DNA of 64,000 bases from Hyphomicrobiales bacterium (GTDB taxonomy: Bacteria; Pseudomonadota; Alphaproteobacteria; Rhizobiales; Methylopilaceae): positions 52,501 through 116,500 of the forward strand of contig JALHQA010000004.1 of NCBI GenBank assembly GCA_022842205.1, in the 5' to 3' direction. Position numbers and translations under genes: made by a program. Numbering within the stretch: position 1 is the first letter of the stretch; every line of letters begins with the position of its first letter. The notes under the pieces were generated by a model. It had not been told where the DNA came from. It worked only from the letters and a program-made list of their open reading frames with translations, and made no database searches. This document shows positions 34,368-43,752 of the stretch, one piece after another.

Positions 34368-35358
34368 TCTCGTCCGGCGGCCAGAACATCGAGGCGCGCG
34401 CGAACTGTTCGGGATAGCTGCGCGCAAGCGGCGCGAGAAACTCACCGAGATGACGCAGGGCGTCGTCTCCGGTCGCCGCGTCGGCAAGCAGCGGCGGACC
34501 GATTTCGGTAACGAAACTTCCGTCTTCCTGCTCGAGCGTGACGACCGGCAAAAGTGCCGCGCCGGTTTCGACAGCCAGCGCAATGGGCCTTTTCGCGACC
34601 GTCAGTGTGCCGTGAAGAAAGGGCACCGTGGAGACGGCGCGGGCCTCGGTCCCCATGGTGATGGAGACGGCCTTGTTTTCGCTAAGACGTAGCGCGATCT
34701 CTCCCAGTGCCGTCCGGACATTTCCGCCCGTGATGACGATGCGCCCCGCGAGATTCCCGTTCTCGATCGTGGTACGGATCGGATTGAGAAATTTCCGTCC
34801 GAACGCGGTGTTGGAAAAGCCGTGGCTTGGGCGGCTGAGATGCCAGAGCGCAATGCCCGACCGCTTGAGGGCGATCTTCGTCAGCGCCGGGCCGAAACTT
34901 GTCGGCGCGACCCAGAGGATGGCGCCTTTTCCGGCGACATAGGCAGCGTCGAGATGTGCGCCGCCGCGCAGCAGGGTTGCCGGGGCCGGTCCGCCCGGCC
35001 GGTGCAGGCTGAGCAGCAGAAGGACCTCATCGTAAGTGACGGTGCGCACGACACGGCGGAATGCTTTGGTGTCCGCGATGCCGAATGTGCCGGCAAAGCG
35101 CGCTTCTTCCTTCCGCGCCTTCTCCGACTCCACCCATTCGCTGGCGCGGCTGATCGCACCGGCGATGCCGCGGCGAAGCCGCGCCGGCGCCAGCCAGGAC
35201 ACGGCGCACAGCACGGGCAGCGCGGCCGAAAAGGCGATGTCCTTGGCGGAGATGCGCGGTGTAGTGGCGGCTGAGGGAGCGGAATGGTTCACGGATGCAT
35301 CATACCAAAGTCTGTTTAAGGCATCGTTCTCGCGGGACGGCTTGCGGGAAATGGTCAT
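34351..35358 (-). CDS. Lysophospholipid/lipid A acyltransferase-like protein
   Basis: This 335-residue protein resembles the LPLAT/LpxL-type acyltransferase superfamily only distantly. The layout is right: one N-terminal hydrophobic segment (IAFSAALPVLCAVSWLAPARLRRGI), a basic juxtamembrane stretch and a globular domain with GAILWVAPTSFGPALTKIALKRSG and TMGTEARAVSTVPFLHGTLTVAKRPIALAVETGAALLPVV, the latter close to the LpxL acceptor-site region. The usual HxxxxD motif is not obvious, so activity is doubtful. It is divergent from a flippase gene, 60 bases apart. Confidence 0.55.
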   Translation of the reverse strand: MTISRKPSRENDALNRLWYDASVNHSAPSAATTPRISAKDIAFSAALPVLCAVSWLAPARLRRGIAGAISRASEWVESEKARKEEARFAGTFGIADTKAFRRVVRTVTYDEVLLLLSLHRPGGPAPATLLRGGAHLDAAYVAGKGAILWVAPTSFGPALTKIALKRSGIALWHLSRPSHGFSNTAFGRKFLNPIRTTIENGNLAGRIVITGGNVRTALGEIALRLSENKAVSITMGTEARAVSTVPFLHGTLTVAKRPIALAVETGAALLPVVTLEQEDGSFVTEIGPPLLADAATGDDALRHLGEFLAPLARSYPEQFARASMFWPPDEIRPSP

Positions 35359-35418
35359 TTAACGCTTTTGCATGCATATAGCCGGGCTGACCCGCCGCCG
35401 GGTCCGGAGAGTACCGAC

Positions 35419-36753
35419 GTGTTCACGAAATACCGCATCTTCTCGACTTCCGCGTTGCTTACGCTGACGCGGCTGGCCGGAGCGGGAATCGGATTTCTGA
35501 CGCAGGTCGCACTGGCGCGACTCCTCAGTGCCGAAGAACTCGGCCTGTTCTATTCGGTGACGTCTCTCGCGCCGATCGTCAGCCTCGTCGTTGCTTTGGG
35601 CTACCCCAACATCATGACGCGCTTCATCTCGCGTTATCGCGAGCGCGGCAAGCCGGGCTATGAGGCGGCGTTCATCCGCCGCGCGCGGCGCGACACCTTC
35701 ATCTGGGCGATCCTGAGCGCCACGGTAATCAGCATCGCGGCGCTGCTTATCCCGGGTTTCAGTCTCGATCTGCGCTGGGCCATTGTATTGACGGCGTTGA
35801 CCGTCATTCCCTATTCGTCGGAGCGTGTGCTCGGCACGATCGCCGTCGCTTATCGCCGTTTCGCGCTGGCGCACCTGCCGGGAATGGCGCTGAGGCCGAT
35901 GTTCTTTGCGATGGCGATTGCCGTGGCCTGGCTCGCGGGCATTCCGATGTCGGTTCTGGAACTTGTGTTCCTGACGCTGGTCGCGGTGTCGCTGGCCTGG
36001 GGCGTGCAGTACATCTTGCTGCGCACCACGCTCGCCAAACTTGAAAAGCCCGCCGCAACGCCACGCTTGGTCAAGAGATGGCGCAGGGAAGCCTGGCCGC
36101 TTGTCATGGTCGCTGCTTTCACCGGACTTCTGTCGGAACTCGCGGTGCTGCTGGCGACGCCCTTCATGCAATCGGCGGACGTTGCCGCATTCGGCATCTG
36201 CCTGAAGCTCGCTTTTCTCGTCGGCTTCGCGGTGCAGGCGGCGCATCAGACGATACTGCCCGATCTCGGCGATGCGGCGGCGCGGCGCGAACGCGGCGGC
36301 ATGAGCGCGAAGCTTCTCGCGGCAAGTTTGTTTCCGATCGTCGTGACGGGGCTCGCGGTGATCGCAAGCGTCGCCGCGGGAGAGCTTCTGCTCGGCGTGT
36401 TCGGAGAGGAGTTCAAGGCGGCGAAGACAACGCTCATCATTCTGCTCGTCGCGCAGCTGGTGCGCGCACTGGCCGGGCCGAGCCCACATCTGCTGACGCT
36501 GCGCGGAGCGCAGACGATCAGCGCCGCGATCTGCGGCGCATCGCTTGCCGTGCTGCTCATCGGCAATGCGCTCCTCGCTCCGATGCTGGGCAGCGAGGGA
36601 GCCGCCATATCGCTTCTTGTCACGACAGTCTTCTGGCTCGGCGCCACCGCCATCGCGCTGCATCGTGTCGGCGGCGCGCGATCGGATCTTGCCGGGCTTC
36701 TTCAGCGCCGCCGCGCGCTGGACGAGTCGGTCGCTTCAGAAGCTGCTGAATAA
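35419..36753 (+). CDS. Polysaccharide biosynthesis (Wzx/MATE-like) flippase
   Basis: This 444-residue protein has about twelve to fourteen membrane helices of the MOP superfamily, polysaccharide synthase type. The N-terminus FSTSALLTLTRLAGAGIGFLTQVALARLLSAEELGLFYSVTSLAPIVS is typical of Wzx/MurJ relatives. I use a GTG at 35419 behind CGGAGAG; the ATG at 35368 adds a non-hydrophobic tail. It probably flips lipid-linked glycans across the inner membrane. No glycosyltransferase cluster is adjacent. The stop abuts the putA stop with no gap. Confidence 0.82.
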   Translation: MFTKYRIFSTSALLTLTRLAGAGIGFLTQVALARLLSAEELGLFYSVTSLAPIVSLVVALGYPNIMTRFISRYRERGKPGYEAAFIRRARRDTFIWAILSATVISIAALLIPGFSLDLRWAIVLTALTVIPYSSERVLGTIAVAYRRFALAHLPGMALRPMFFAMAIAVAWLAGIPMSVLELVFLTLVAVSLAWGVQYILLRTTLAKLEKPAATPRLVKRWRREAWPLVMVAAFTGLLSELAVLLATPFMQSADVAAFGICLKLAFLVGFAVQAAHQTILPDLGDAAARRERGGMSAKLLAASLFPIVVTGLAVIASVAAGELLLGVFGEEFKAAKTTLIILLVAQLVRALAGPSPHLLTLRGAQTISAAICGASLAVLLIGNALLAPMLGSEGAAISLLVTTVFWLGATAIALHRVGGARSDLAGLLQRRRALDESVASEAAE

Positions 36754-39700
36754 TCAGAGATTCATCAGATCTGGATCGCCGCCCTGCGCGGCGATGTTGA
36801 TGCTCGTCGTGCGCTCGACGGCATAACGCGTCAGGGAATTCGGTCCGCCGGCCTTCGGCCCCGTGCCGGAGAGCCCTTCGCCGCCGAAGGGCTGCACGCC
36901 GACGATGGCACCGGTCATCGAACGGTTGACGTACATATTTCCGGCTGGAACGAGCGCCGCGATCTCGTCCGCGAAGCGGTCGATGCGGGAATGGACGCCA
37001 AGCGTGAGCCCATAGCGCATGGCCGCGAGCTTTTTCGCCATGGCTTGAAGATTGTCCGGCCGGTAGCGCACGACATGCAGGATCGGGCCGAACACTTCGC
37101 GCTGGAGGAAGTCGGGAGAGGGGATTTCCGCCAGTAAGGGGCCGAAGAACGTCCCGGGTGAGGGCGGTTTCAGCGCGTGCAGCAATATCGCGTCGCGTTC
37201 GATGCGGCGGCGATGTTCGGCGAGCATGTCGCGCGCGTCGGTGTCGATGACCGGGCCTATGTCGGTCGCGGAATCGGCGGGATCGCCGAGCACGAGGCTA
37301 TCCATCGCGCCGATGAGGCCTTCGATAAGGTGATCCGCCGTATCCTCCGGCAGGAACAGGATGCGCAGCGCCGAGCAGCGCTGACCGGCCGAGCCGAAGG
37401 CGGAAAGAATGACGTCGTCGATCACCTGCTCACGCAGCGCGGTCGTATCGACGAACATGGCGTTCAGCCCGCCGGTCTCGGCGATAAAGGGCACGATCGG
37501 TCCGTCGCGGGCGGCGAGCGTGCGGTTGATCGCCCATGCGGTTTCGGTTCCGCCGGTAAAGGCGACGCCGTCAATACCGGAATGGCGGATCAGCGCGTCG
37601 CCTATGCTCACGCCGGGACCGGGCACAAGCGCCAGAAGATCGGCGTCGAGCCCCGCCCGGTGATAGAGCTTCACGGCCTCATAGGCGATCAGGGGCGTCT
37701 GCTCCGCGGGCTTGGCCAGAACCGCATTGCCGGCGGCAAGCGCGGCGGCGATCTGGCCGGTGAAGATCGCGAGCGGGAAATTCCAAGGGCTGATGCACGC
37801 GAAGACGCCGCGTCCGTGCAGCGCGAGCGAATTCCGTTCGCCGGCAGGGCCTGGCAGCGGCTTCAGCACGAACCCGGTTTCGGCAAGCCGTGCATAGTAT
37901 CGGCAGAAATCGGCGGCTTCGCGCACCTCGGATATGCCGTCGGCTAGCGTCTTTCCGCCTTCGCGGGAGAGGATGGCGATGAGGCGTTCGCGGTTGGCTT
38001 CAAGCGCATCGGCCATGGCGCGCAGCGTTTCAGCGCGGGCGGGTCCGCCAACCCGGTGCCACGCTGGTTGCGCGGCGCGGGCACGTTCGACGGCGCGTGC
38101 GATGTCATCGCGTGTCGCATCGGTTGCGGTGCCGATCGGTCTTCCGCTCGACGGTGACAGCGTTTCGCGGCTGTGCTCGCCAGGCAGCGTCTCGCCGCCG
38201 ATGAGGGGAGCGGCGGAAAGCAGAGGAAGATTTGACGATGCCTTTGCCAGCGAGGCGGCTTCTGTCGCGACGGTGAGATCGATGCCCAGCGAATTCCTGC
38301 GTTCGCCGCCATAAAGAAACGGCGGCGGCGGGATCATCGGATGACGGGTGGTGCGGTTCAGCGCGTCGACCGGGTCCTCGACGACTTTCTCGGCGGCGAC
38401 ATTGTCGTCGAGAAACGTATGGACGAAGCTCGTGTTTGCGCCGTTCTCGAGCAGGCGGCGGACGAGATAGGGCAGAAGCTCCTCATGGCCGCCGACCGGC
38501 GCATAGGTGCGCACGGGAATGTCGCCGTAGGCGTCGTGCGCTGCGGCGTAGAGCTCCTGACCCATGCCATGCAGGCGCTGAAACTCGAACACCGTCCCGG
38601 CCTGTCCCGCCATATGGTGGACGGAGACGAGCGTATGGGCGTTGTGAGTCGCGAACTGGGGATAAATGTACGGCGCGGCGGCGATCAGTTTCTGCGCACA
38701 GACAAGGTAGCAGAGATCGGTCGCCGGCTTTGTCGTGAACACCGGATAATCAGGCCGCCCGGCGATCTGAGCGCGCTTGATCTCGCTGTCCCAGTAGGCG
38801 CCCTTGACGAGGCGCACCATCAGCCGCCGGTCGGTTTTCTTTGCCAGCGCCGCGAGGCGGTCGACCACCTCCGGCGCGCGCTTCTGATAGGCCTGCACGG
38901 CAAGGCCAAGGCCGGTCCAGCCCGCCAGTTCGGGTTCTGCCGCAAGACGTTCGAGTATTTTCAACGAGAGTATGAGGCGGTCGGCTTCCTCGGCATCGAG
39001 CGTGAGATTGATGTCGTGTCTCGCCGCGGCGGCGGCGAGGCGCTTCAGACGCGGATAGAGCCCGTCCCAGACCGGCGAGGGCGCACGGGGCGCCTGCGTG
39101 GCCTCGTAGCGCGGCGACAGCGCCGACAGCTTGACGGAGACGCCGTGCCCGGTTTCCGGTGTCTTTCCTTTCGTATGGACGCCGATGGCATCGATGGCCG
39201 CGGCATAGGCCGATGAGTAGCGCTCGGCGTCCGCTTCCGTGCGCGCGCCTTCGCCCAGCATGTCGAACGAGCAAATCAGGTTCTCGTCGCCCGCCCGGGC
39301 GAGCGCTTCATCGATGGTGCGGCCGAGGACGAACTGCTCGCTCATGATGCGGATGGCGCGACCGACCGCGGTGCGGATGACCGGTTCGCTGACGCGACCC
39401 GCAATGCGGCGGAGAAAACCGGTCAGATCGCGCCGGGCGCTTTCGTCGATATCGACGAGTTCGCCGGTCAGCATGAGTCCCCAGGTCGAGGCGTTGACGA
39501 ACAGGCTGTCGGAGCGGCCGAGATGAGATGCCCAGTCGGCGGATGAAATCTTTTCCGCGATAAGCCTGTCGCGGGTGTCGTCGTCGGGCGTGCGGAGCAG
39601 GGCTTCCGCAAGGCACATGAGGACGAGGCCCTCGCGCGTCGCGAGGCTGAATTCCTGTAGAAAGCTTTCGACCATTCCGCCGCGGCCGAAGCGGCGCGCT

Positions 39701-39834
39701 GCGCGGACGAGATCTTCGGCCTCGTGCTCGATGTCGGCACGTTCGAGAGGCGACAGCGGCACAGCCGCGAGCAGCGCGCGGACGGCATCCGCCTCGTCAC
39801 GATATTTGCCGCCGTCGAGGCTGTCCCAATTCAT
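36754..39834 (-). CDS. putA: Bifunctional proline dehydrogenase / P5C dehydrogenase PutA
   Basis: This 1026-residue enzyme oxidises proline to glutamate in two steps with substrate channelling. The FAD-binding proline dehydrogenase domain occupies about residues 150-470 (VSVKLSALSPRYE, KGAYWDSEIKRAQ, YAPVGGHEELLPYLVRRLLENGANTSFVH). The aldehyde dehydrogenase domain occupies about 560-1010 with Glu in FIAETGGLNAMFVD and Cys in SAGQRCSALRILFL. There is no N-terminal ribbon-helix-helix, so it is a non-repressor type A PutA, shorter than the 1320-residue E. coli protein. No putP or putR lies beside it. Confidence 0.96.
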   Translation of the reverse strand: MNWDSLDGGKYRDEADAVRALLAAVPLSPLERADIEHEAEDLVRAARRFGRGGMVESFLQEFSLATREGLVLMCLAEALLRTPDDDTRDRLIAEKISSADWASHLGRSDSLFVNASTWGLMLTGELVDIDESARRDLTGFLRRIAGRVSEPVIRTAVGRAIRIMSEQFVLGRTIDEALARAGDENLICSFDMLGEGARTEADAERYSSAYAAAIDAIGVHTKGKTPETGHGVSVKLSALSPRYEATQAPRAPSPVWDGLYPRLKRLAAAAARHDINLTLDAEEADRLILSLKILERLAAEPELAGWTGLGLAVQAYQKRAPEVVDRLAALAKKTDRRLMVRLVKGAYWDSEIKRAQIAGRPDYPVFTTKPATDLCYLVCAQKLIAAAPYIYPQFATHNAHTLVSVHHMAGQAGTVFEFQRLHGMGQELYAAAHDAYGDIPVRTYAPVGGHEELLPYLVRRLLENGANTSFVHTFLDDNVAAEKVVEDPVDALNRTTRHPMIPPPPFLYGGERRNSLGIDLTVATEAASLAKASSNLPLLSAAPLIGGETLPGEHSRETLSPSSGRPIGTATDATRDDIARAVERARAAQPAWHRVGGPARAETLRAMADALEANRERLIAILSREGGKTLADGISEVREAADFCRYYARLAETGFVLKPLPGPAGERNSLALHGRGVFACISPWNFPLAIFTGQIAAALAAGNAVLAKPAEQTPLIAYEAVKLYHRAGLDADLLALVPGPGVSIGDALIRHSGIDGVAFTGGTETAWAINRTLAARDGPIVPFIAETGGLNAMFVDTTALREQVIDDVILSAFGSAGQRCSALRILFLPEDTADHLIEGLIGAMDSLVLGDPADSATDIGPVIDTDARDMLAEHRRRIERDAILLHALKPPSPGTFFGPLLAEIPSPDFLQREVFGPILHVVRYRPDNLQAMAKKLAAMRYGLTLGVHSRIDRFADEIAALVPAGNMYVNRSMTGAIVGVQPFGGEGLSGTGPKAGGPNSLTRYAVERTTSINIAAQGGDPDLMNL

Positions 39835-39866
39835 GGACGGAGCTTAGCCCACGGACCGCAAACGAA

Positions 39867-39892
39867 AAGCGCCCCGGAGGGCCGGGGCGCTT
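39867..39892 (-). terminator. Rho-independent terminator of hsp20
   Basis: An 11-bp GC-rich stem (aagcgccccgg with ccggggcgctt) closes a short loop. Read on the minus strand it is followed by TTTTCGTTTG. It ends the hsp20 message 18 bases past its stop. Confidence 0.82.
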
Positions 39893-39909
39893 CAACTCAT
39901 GCGAAAAGA

Positions 39910-40368
39910 TTACGCAGCCTTGTTCTCGATCACCTGGGCCTTGCTGCCGCTGGTGCCGATGGTGATGGTGCGGGGCTTCTTGGCCTCCGGCACTTCGCGG
40001 ACGAGATCGATATGCAGCAGGCCATGCTCAAGGCTTGCGCCCTTTACCAGCACATAATCCGCGAGCTGGAAGCGACGCTCGAACGCCCGGGCGGCAATGC
40101 CCTGATGGAGAACCTCGCCCTGCGTCTCGGGCTGTTTCTTCTCGCCCTTGACGGTCAGCGCGTTTTCCTTGACCTCGATGTCGAGGTCGGTGTCGGCAAA
40201 GCCCGCGACCGCGATCGAAATGCGGTAGTCGTTCTCGCCGGTGCGCTCGATGTTATAGGGCGGATAGCCGTTGGCCGGCGCCGTTTCGGCGAACTGGTCA
40301 AGCAGCGAAAAAAGCCGGTCGAAACCGATGGTGGACCGGTAGAGGGGGGTGGGGTCAAAAGCACGCAT
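39910..40368 (-). CDS. Small heat shock protein Hsp20 (IbpA-like)
   Basis: This 152-residue alpha-crystallin chaperone prevents aggregation of unfolded proteins. The alpha-crystallin domain spans about residues 38-130 with YNIERTGENDYRISIAVAGF, the beta-rich ENALTVKGEKK and the closing A-x-x-x-G/V-L motif ASLEHGLLHIDLVREVP. The N-terminus MRAFDPTPLYRSTIGFDRLF matches rhizobial class A sHsps such as HspA. The leader contains a ROSE-like element. It has its own terminator, so it is monocistronic. Confidence 0.94.
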   Translation of the reverse strand: MRAFDPTPLYRSTIGFDRLFSLLDQFAETAPANGYPPYNIERTGENDYRISIAVAGFADTDLDIEVKENALTVKGEKKQPETQGEVLHQGIAARAFERRFQLADYVLVKGASLEHGLLHIDLVREVPEAKKPRTITIGTSGSKAQVIENKAA

Positions 40369-40460
40369 GTCACATCCTCCTTGAAGCGATGCTCATTGAA
40401 GGCCCGCCGCAATGGCCGGGCCGGATTTTCGGTTGCACAGCCCGTCCGGGCCTGTGCATG
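40369..40460 (-). promoter_or_regulatory. ROSE-type RNA thermometer in the hsp20 leader
   Basis: On the minus strand the leader has a GC-rich hairpin (CCGGCCC... with GGGCC) followed by ATCGCT-TCA-AGGAGGAT just before the ATG. The UCGCU sequence facing AGGAGG fits the conserved UYGCU/anti-Shine-Dalgarno arrangement of ROSE elements, which melt on heating and free the ribosome binding site. The 5' boundary is approximate. Confidence 0.72.
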
Positions 40461-40501
40461 TCGAATGTGGTAAGCCCGAATCGGCCCTTCAAGACCTGTC
40501 C

Positions 40502-41464
40502 ATGATCCCGCCTCTCGTCTCGATCCCCGAAAATCCCGCCCCGAAAAACGGAGAGCTTTTCGAACTGGTAACGCGAGACCGCGTGAGTCTGCGGGCCGCC
40601 CGGTTCAAGGCGCCGTCGGACCGGCCCTTCAAGGGAACGGTGTGCCTGTTCCAGGGGCGGGCCGAATTCATCGAGAAATATTTCGAGGTGATCGGCGAGC
40701 TGAACGAACGGGGGTTCACCGTGGCGGCGCTCGACTGGCGCGGGCAGGGTGGCTCACAGCGGCGGCTGAAAAACCGCAGGCGCGGCCATGTCGGCAATTT
40801 CGCCGATTTTCAGAATGACCTCGATGTCTTCATGGAAGATTTCGCGCGGCCGGAGTGCCACCCGCCGTTCTTTGCGCTGGGGCATTCGATGGGCGGCCCC
40901 ATCGTGCTCGAGGGCGCCCGCCGCCGCACGACATGGTGGGACCGCATTGTCCTGACGGCACCGATGATCGGGCTGCCGGGCCTGGCCGCCGATCCGATGA
41001 CGCGTCGCCTGGCGGTTCTTCTGGTCGGGTTCGGCCTTGGCCGCATGTGGGTGCCGGGTGGCGGCGCGGGCGACTACGGCGAGCGCCCGTTCGAGAACAA
41101 TGTGCTGACCAGCGATCCCGCGCGCTATGCGCGAATGACGGCGCTGTGCAAAGCCGCGCAGGACGTGACGATCGGATCGCCGACCATCGGCTGGCTGCGC
41201 GCGGCACACCATGCCATGGAACTGCTGGAAGACCCCGAGCGCGTGGCGCAGATCAGAACGCCGACCCTGTTTGTTGCCGCAGCGAACGACAAGGTGATCG
41301 CCAACCGGCCGATGGAAATCCTGGCAAGCCAGATGCGCACCGCCGATGTGGTGATGTTGCCCACCGCGCGCCACGAAATCCTGCAGGAACGCGACGGCAT
41401 CCGCGACGCTTTCTGGGCGGCGTTCGATGCCTTCGTTCCGGGAAGCCCGACTTTTCCGGACTAG
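40502..41464 (+). CDS. Alpha/beta hydrolase, lysophospholipase (PldB-like)
   Basis: This is a 320-residue cytoplasmic or membrane-associated hydrolase of the serine aminopeptidase S33/PldB group. The nucleophile elbow is FALGHSMGGPIVLEGA, the fold marker ALDWRGQGGSQR, the acid in VAAANDKVIANRP and the histidine in MLPTARHEILQERDGIRD. I start at MIPPLVSIPENPA. The likely substrate is lysophospholipid or monoglyceride. It is divergent from hsp20, and its stop overlaps the convergent hisN stop by four bases. Confidence 0.88.
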   Translation: MIPPLVSIPENPAPKNGELFELVTRDRVSLRAARFKAPSDRPFKGTVCLFQGRAEFIEKYFEVIGELNERGFTVAALDWRGQGGSQRRLKNRRRGHVGNFADFQNDLDVFMEDFARPECHPPFFALGHSMGGPIVLEGARRRTTWWDRIVLTAPMIGLPGLAADPMTRRLAVLLVGFGLGRMWVPGGGAGDYGERPFENNVLTSDPARYARMTALCKAAQDVTIGSPTIGWLRAAHHAMELLEDPERVAQIRTPTLFVAAANDKVIANRPMEILASQMRTADVVMLPTARHEILQERDGIRDAFWAAFDAFVPGSPTFPD

Positions 41465-42246
41465 GCCTTCGCCAGAATCTCCAGCGCTTCCGCATGGACG
41501 CGTTTGTCGCCGGCGGCGACGATGCGGCCTCCCTCGGTTGCCGGCTCGCCCTGCCAATTCGTAACGACGCCTCCGGCACCCTCGATGATCGGGATCAGTG
41601 CCACGATGTCATAGGGTTTGAGGCCGGCTTCGACCACGAGATCGATCTGGCCTCCGGCGACCAGGCAGTAGGCGTAGCAGTCGCCGCCATAGCGAGTCAG
41701 GCGCGCCGTCTGTTCGACGGACTCGAAGGCCTTGAGTTCCCTGCCGGAAAACAGGCGAGGCGAGGTTGCGGACATCACGGCGTCCGCGAGCCGGGAGCAG
41801 GAACGTACCCGCAGTTTGCGGTCGCCGAGCGGCCCGCGATAGCGCGCCGAGCCGCCGTCACCCCAGAACCGCTCCTTGACGAAAGGCTGGCTCATCAGTC
41901 CGTACACCGGCGCGCCCCCCTTCATCAGGCCGATCAGCGTACCCCAGGTCGGAAGCCCTGAAATGAAGCCCCGCGTGCCGTCGATGGGGTCGAGCACCCA
42001 CACATATTCGGCGTCCTTCGCTTCGTCGCCGAACTCCTCCCCGACAATGCCGTGAGAAGGGAATGTGGATTTGATGAGCTGGCGCATCGCTGACTCGCCG
42101 GCGTGATCGGCGGCCGTGACCGGATCGAACGAGCCCTTGCCGCCCTTGTCCTCGATGCCGATGGTGGTGCGGAAAAACGGCATGACGGCTTCGCCCGCAA
42201 CAGTGGCGAGCCGCTCGACGAAGGCTTCGAAATCGACAGCTGTCAT
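41461..42246 (-). CDS. hisN: Histidinol-phosphatase, inositol monophosphatase family
   Basis: This is a 261-residue Mg-dependent phosphatase. IMPase motifs are clear: GIVGEEFGDE, WVLDPIDGTRGFISGLPTWGTLIGL and the late Asp in AGLKPYDIVALIPIIEGAGG. The GTRGF variant after DPID (instead of GTxNF) is characteristic of HisN-type histidinol-phosphatases in actinobacteria and alphaproteobacteria, so histidine synthesis is preferred over inositol phosphate. The long upstream frame is antisense noise. It lies 16 bases after the N-formylglutamate amidohydrolase gene. Confidence 0.87.
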   Translation of the reverse strand: MTAVDFEAFVERLATVAGEAVMPFFRTTIGIEDKGGKGSFDPVTAADHAGESAMRQLIKSTFPSHGIVGEEFGDEAKDAEYVWVLDPIDGTRGFISGLPTWGTLIGLMKGGAPVYGLMSQPFVKERFWGDGGSARYRGPLGDRKLRVRSCSRLADAVMSATSPRLFSGRELKAFESVEQTARLTRYGGDCYAYCLVAGGQIDLVVEAGLKPYDIVALIPIIEGAGGVVTNWQGEPATEGGRIVAAGDKRVHAEALEILAKA

Positions 42247-42262
42247 GTGATCCGGGAACGAT

Positions 42263-43153
42263 TCATTCGGCGGCGGCGCGCCGGACGACAAGGTCGCTTT
42301 GCGCGAACAGGATGATGTGTTCCATGAAGGCACAGAGCTTGCCGGACAGGATGGCGAACCCGGCGGTGCGCTCATGGGTCTTCTCGTCCATATAAAGCGC
42401 GCGGTTGATCTCGATCTGCAGCGCATGGAGCCCGGTGGCCGGCGCGCCGTAATGCTCCGTGATGTAGCCGCCGGCGTAGGGACGGTTGCGGGACACCGAG
42501 AAGCCGAGCCCGCGCAGCGTGACTTCCGCAAGATCGGCGAGCGCCGGACTGCAGGAGGTGCCGTAGCGGTCTCCGAGCACGATGTCGGCGCGCTGGCGTT
42601 CGTCGCGGGCAAGGCCCGAGGAGGGCATCGAGTGGCAGTCGATGAGGACGGCGGCGCCGAACATGGACCGCACGCCGTTCAAAAGACCGCCGAGCGTGGC
42701 ATGATAGGGCTTGTACAGCGTTTCGATGCGGCGGATCGCCTCCTCGACCGGCAGGCGCCGGTCGTAGATTTCCTGGGCGTCGCCGACGACGCGCGCGATC
42801 GTGCCGAGGCCGCCGGCGACGCGCAGCGAGCGCGTATTCGCGTAAGGAGGCAGGCGGCCGTCGAACATGCGCGGATCGAGCTCGTAGGGCTCGCGGTTCA
42901 CATCGAGGAAGGCGCGCGGGAAATGGGCGCGCATCAGGGGGGCGCCGTAATCCACGGACGCCAGGAATAGTTCGTCGACGAAGGCGTCCTCGGAGCGGCG
43001 CAGCGCCAGCGCATCGAGCCGGACGGACGCCAGAAAGTCCGCGGGGTAATGCGCGCCCGAATGCGGCGAATTGAACACGACCGGCGCCGTGATCGACGAA
43101 GGCTCGACGATCTCGAAAGGGGGGCTGAAGCCAAAGTCGTGCGGGGCGGACAT
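42263..43153 (-). CDS. N-formylglutamate amidohydrolase family protein
   Basis: This 296-residue zinc-dependent amidohydrolase belongs to PF05013, which releases formate from N-formylglutamate at the end of histidine degradation. Visible are VVFNSPHSGAHYPADFL, HFPRAFLDVNREPYELDPRMF, LIDCHSMPS and YAGGYITEHYG, which carry the metal and substrate residues. I start at MSAPHDFGF, 28 codons inside the open frame. No hut genes are nearby; its partner on this strand is hisN. It is divergent from cpdR across a 156-base intergenic space. Confidence 0.9.
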   Translation of the reverse strand: MSAPHDFGFSPPFEIVEPSSITAPVVFNSPHSGAHYPADFLASVRLDALALRRSEDAFVDELFLASVDYGAPLMRAHFPRAFLDVNREPYELDPRMFDGRLPPYANTRSLRVAGGLGTIARVVGDAQEIYDRRLPVEEAIRRIETLYKPYHATLGGLLNGVRSMFGAAVLIDCHSMPSSGLARDERQRADIVLGDRYGTSCSPALADLAEVTLRGLGFSVSRNRPYAGGYITEHYGAPATGLHALQIEINRALYMDEKTHERTAGFAILSGKLCAFMEHIILFAQSDLVVRRAAAE

Positions 43154-43309
43154 CTGTCTCGGGTGCTCGAATCCAGAAAGGCTTAGCAGAATGCGCGGCC
43201 GGGCATAATGGTGCCGCGCCTGAAGCGCGCTGTCCATTGCGGCGGTCCGGAAACCGGCTGTTTACCGACCGGCGCGCTTATGGAAGGATTATGCGGGGGT
43301 TGAGTATCC

Positions 43310-43678
43310 ATGACTGACACGAACAAGATCATCCTGGCCGAAGACGATAACGACATGCGCCGTTTTCTCGTGAAGGCGCTGCAGAATGCCGGCTATGAGG
43401 TGGTGTCGTTCGACAACGGCATGTCCGCCTATCACAGGCTGCGGGAAGAGCCGTTCGAACTGCTTCTGACCGATATCGTGATGCCCGAGATGGACGGCAT
43501 CGAGCTGGCGCGCCGTGCCTCGGAGCTCGATCCCGACATCAAGATCATGTTCATCACGGGCTTTGCGGCGGTTGCCCTCAACCCCGACAGCCAGACCCCA
43601 AAGGACGCCAAGGTGCTGTCCAAGCCCTTCCATCTCCGCGACCTTGTGAACGAGGTCCAGAAGATGCTGGCGGCCTGA
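43310..43678 (+). CDS. cpdR: CpdR response regulator (ClpXP adaptor)
   Basis: This is a 122-residue single-domain receiver, almost certainly CpdR. It contains IILAEDDNDMRRFLVKALQN, phospho-Asp in LLLTDIVMPEMDGIELARRA, MFITGFAAVALNPDS and VLSKPFHLRDLVNEV, all close to the Caulobacter and Sinorhizobium proteins as I recall them. Unphosphorylated CpdR primes ClpXP for degradation of cell-cycle proteins; phosphorylation by CckA/ChpT turns it off. It sits just upstream of tRNA-Val. Confidence 0.95.
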   Translation: MTDTNKIILAEDDNDMRRFLVKALQNAGYEVVSFDNGMSAYHRLREEPFELLLTDIVMPEMDGIELARRASELDPDIKIMFITGFAAVALNPDSQTPKDAKVLSKPFHLRDLVNEVQKMLAA

Positions 43679-43752
43679 CCGTTTTCTGACCGGCTTTGGC
43701 TTGCAGGGCGGAAGCCGGGCTTGTATATCCGGCCGTCTCCGCACCGGAAAAT

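Noticed and set aside
35359-36663. 434-codon minus-strand frame opposite the flippase gene
   Set aside because: It is Arg/Glu/Gln-rich without domain, and the plus strand encodes a coherent multi-helix protein.
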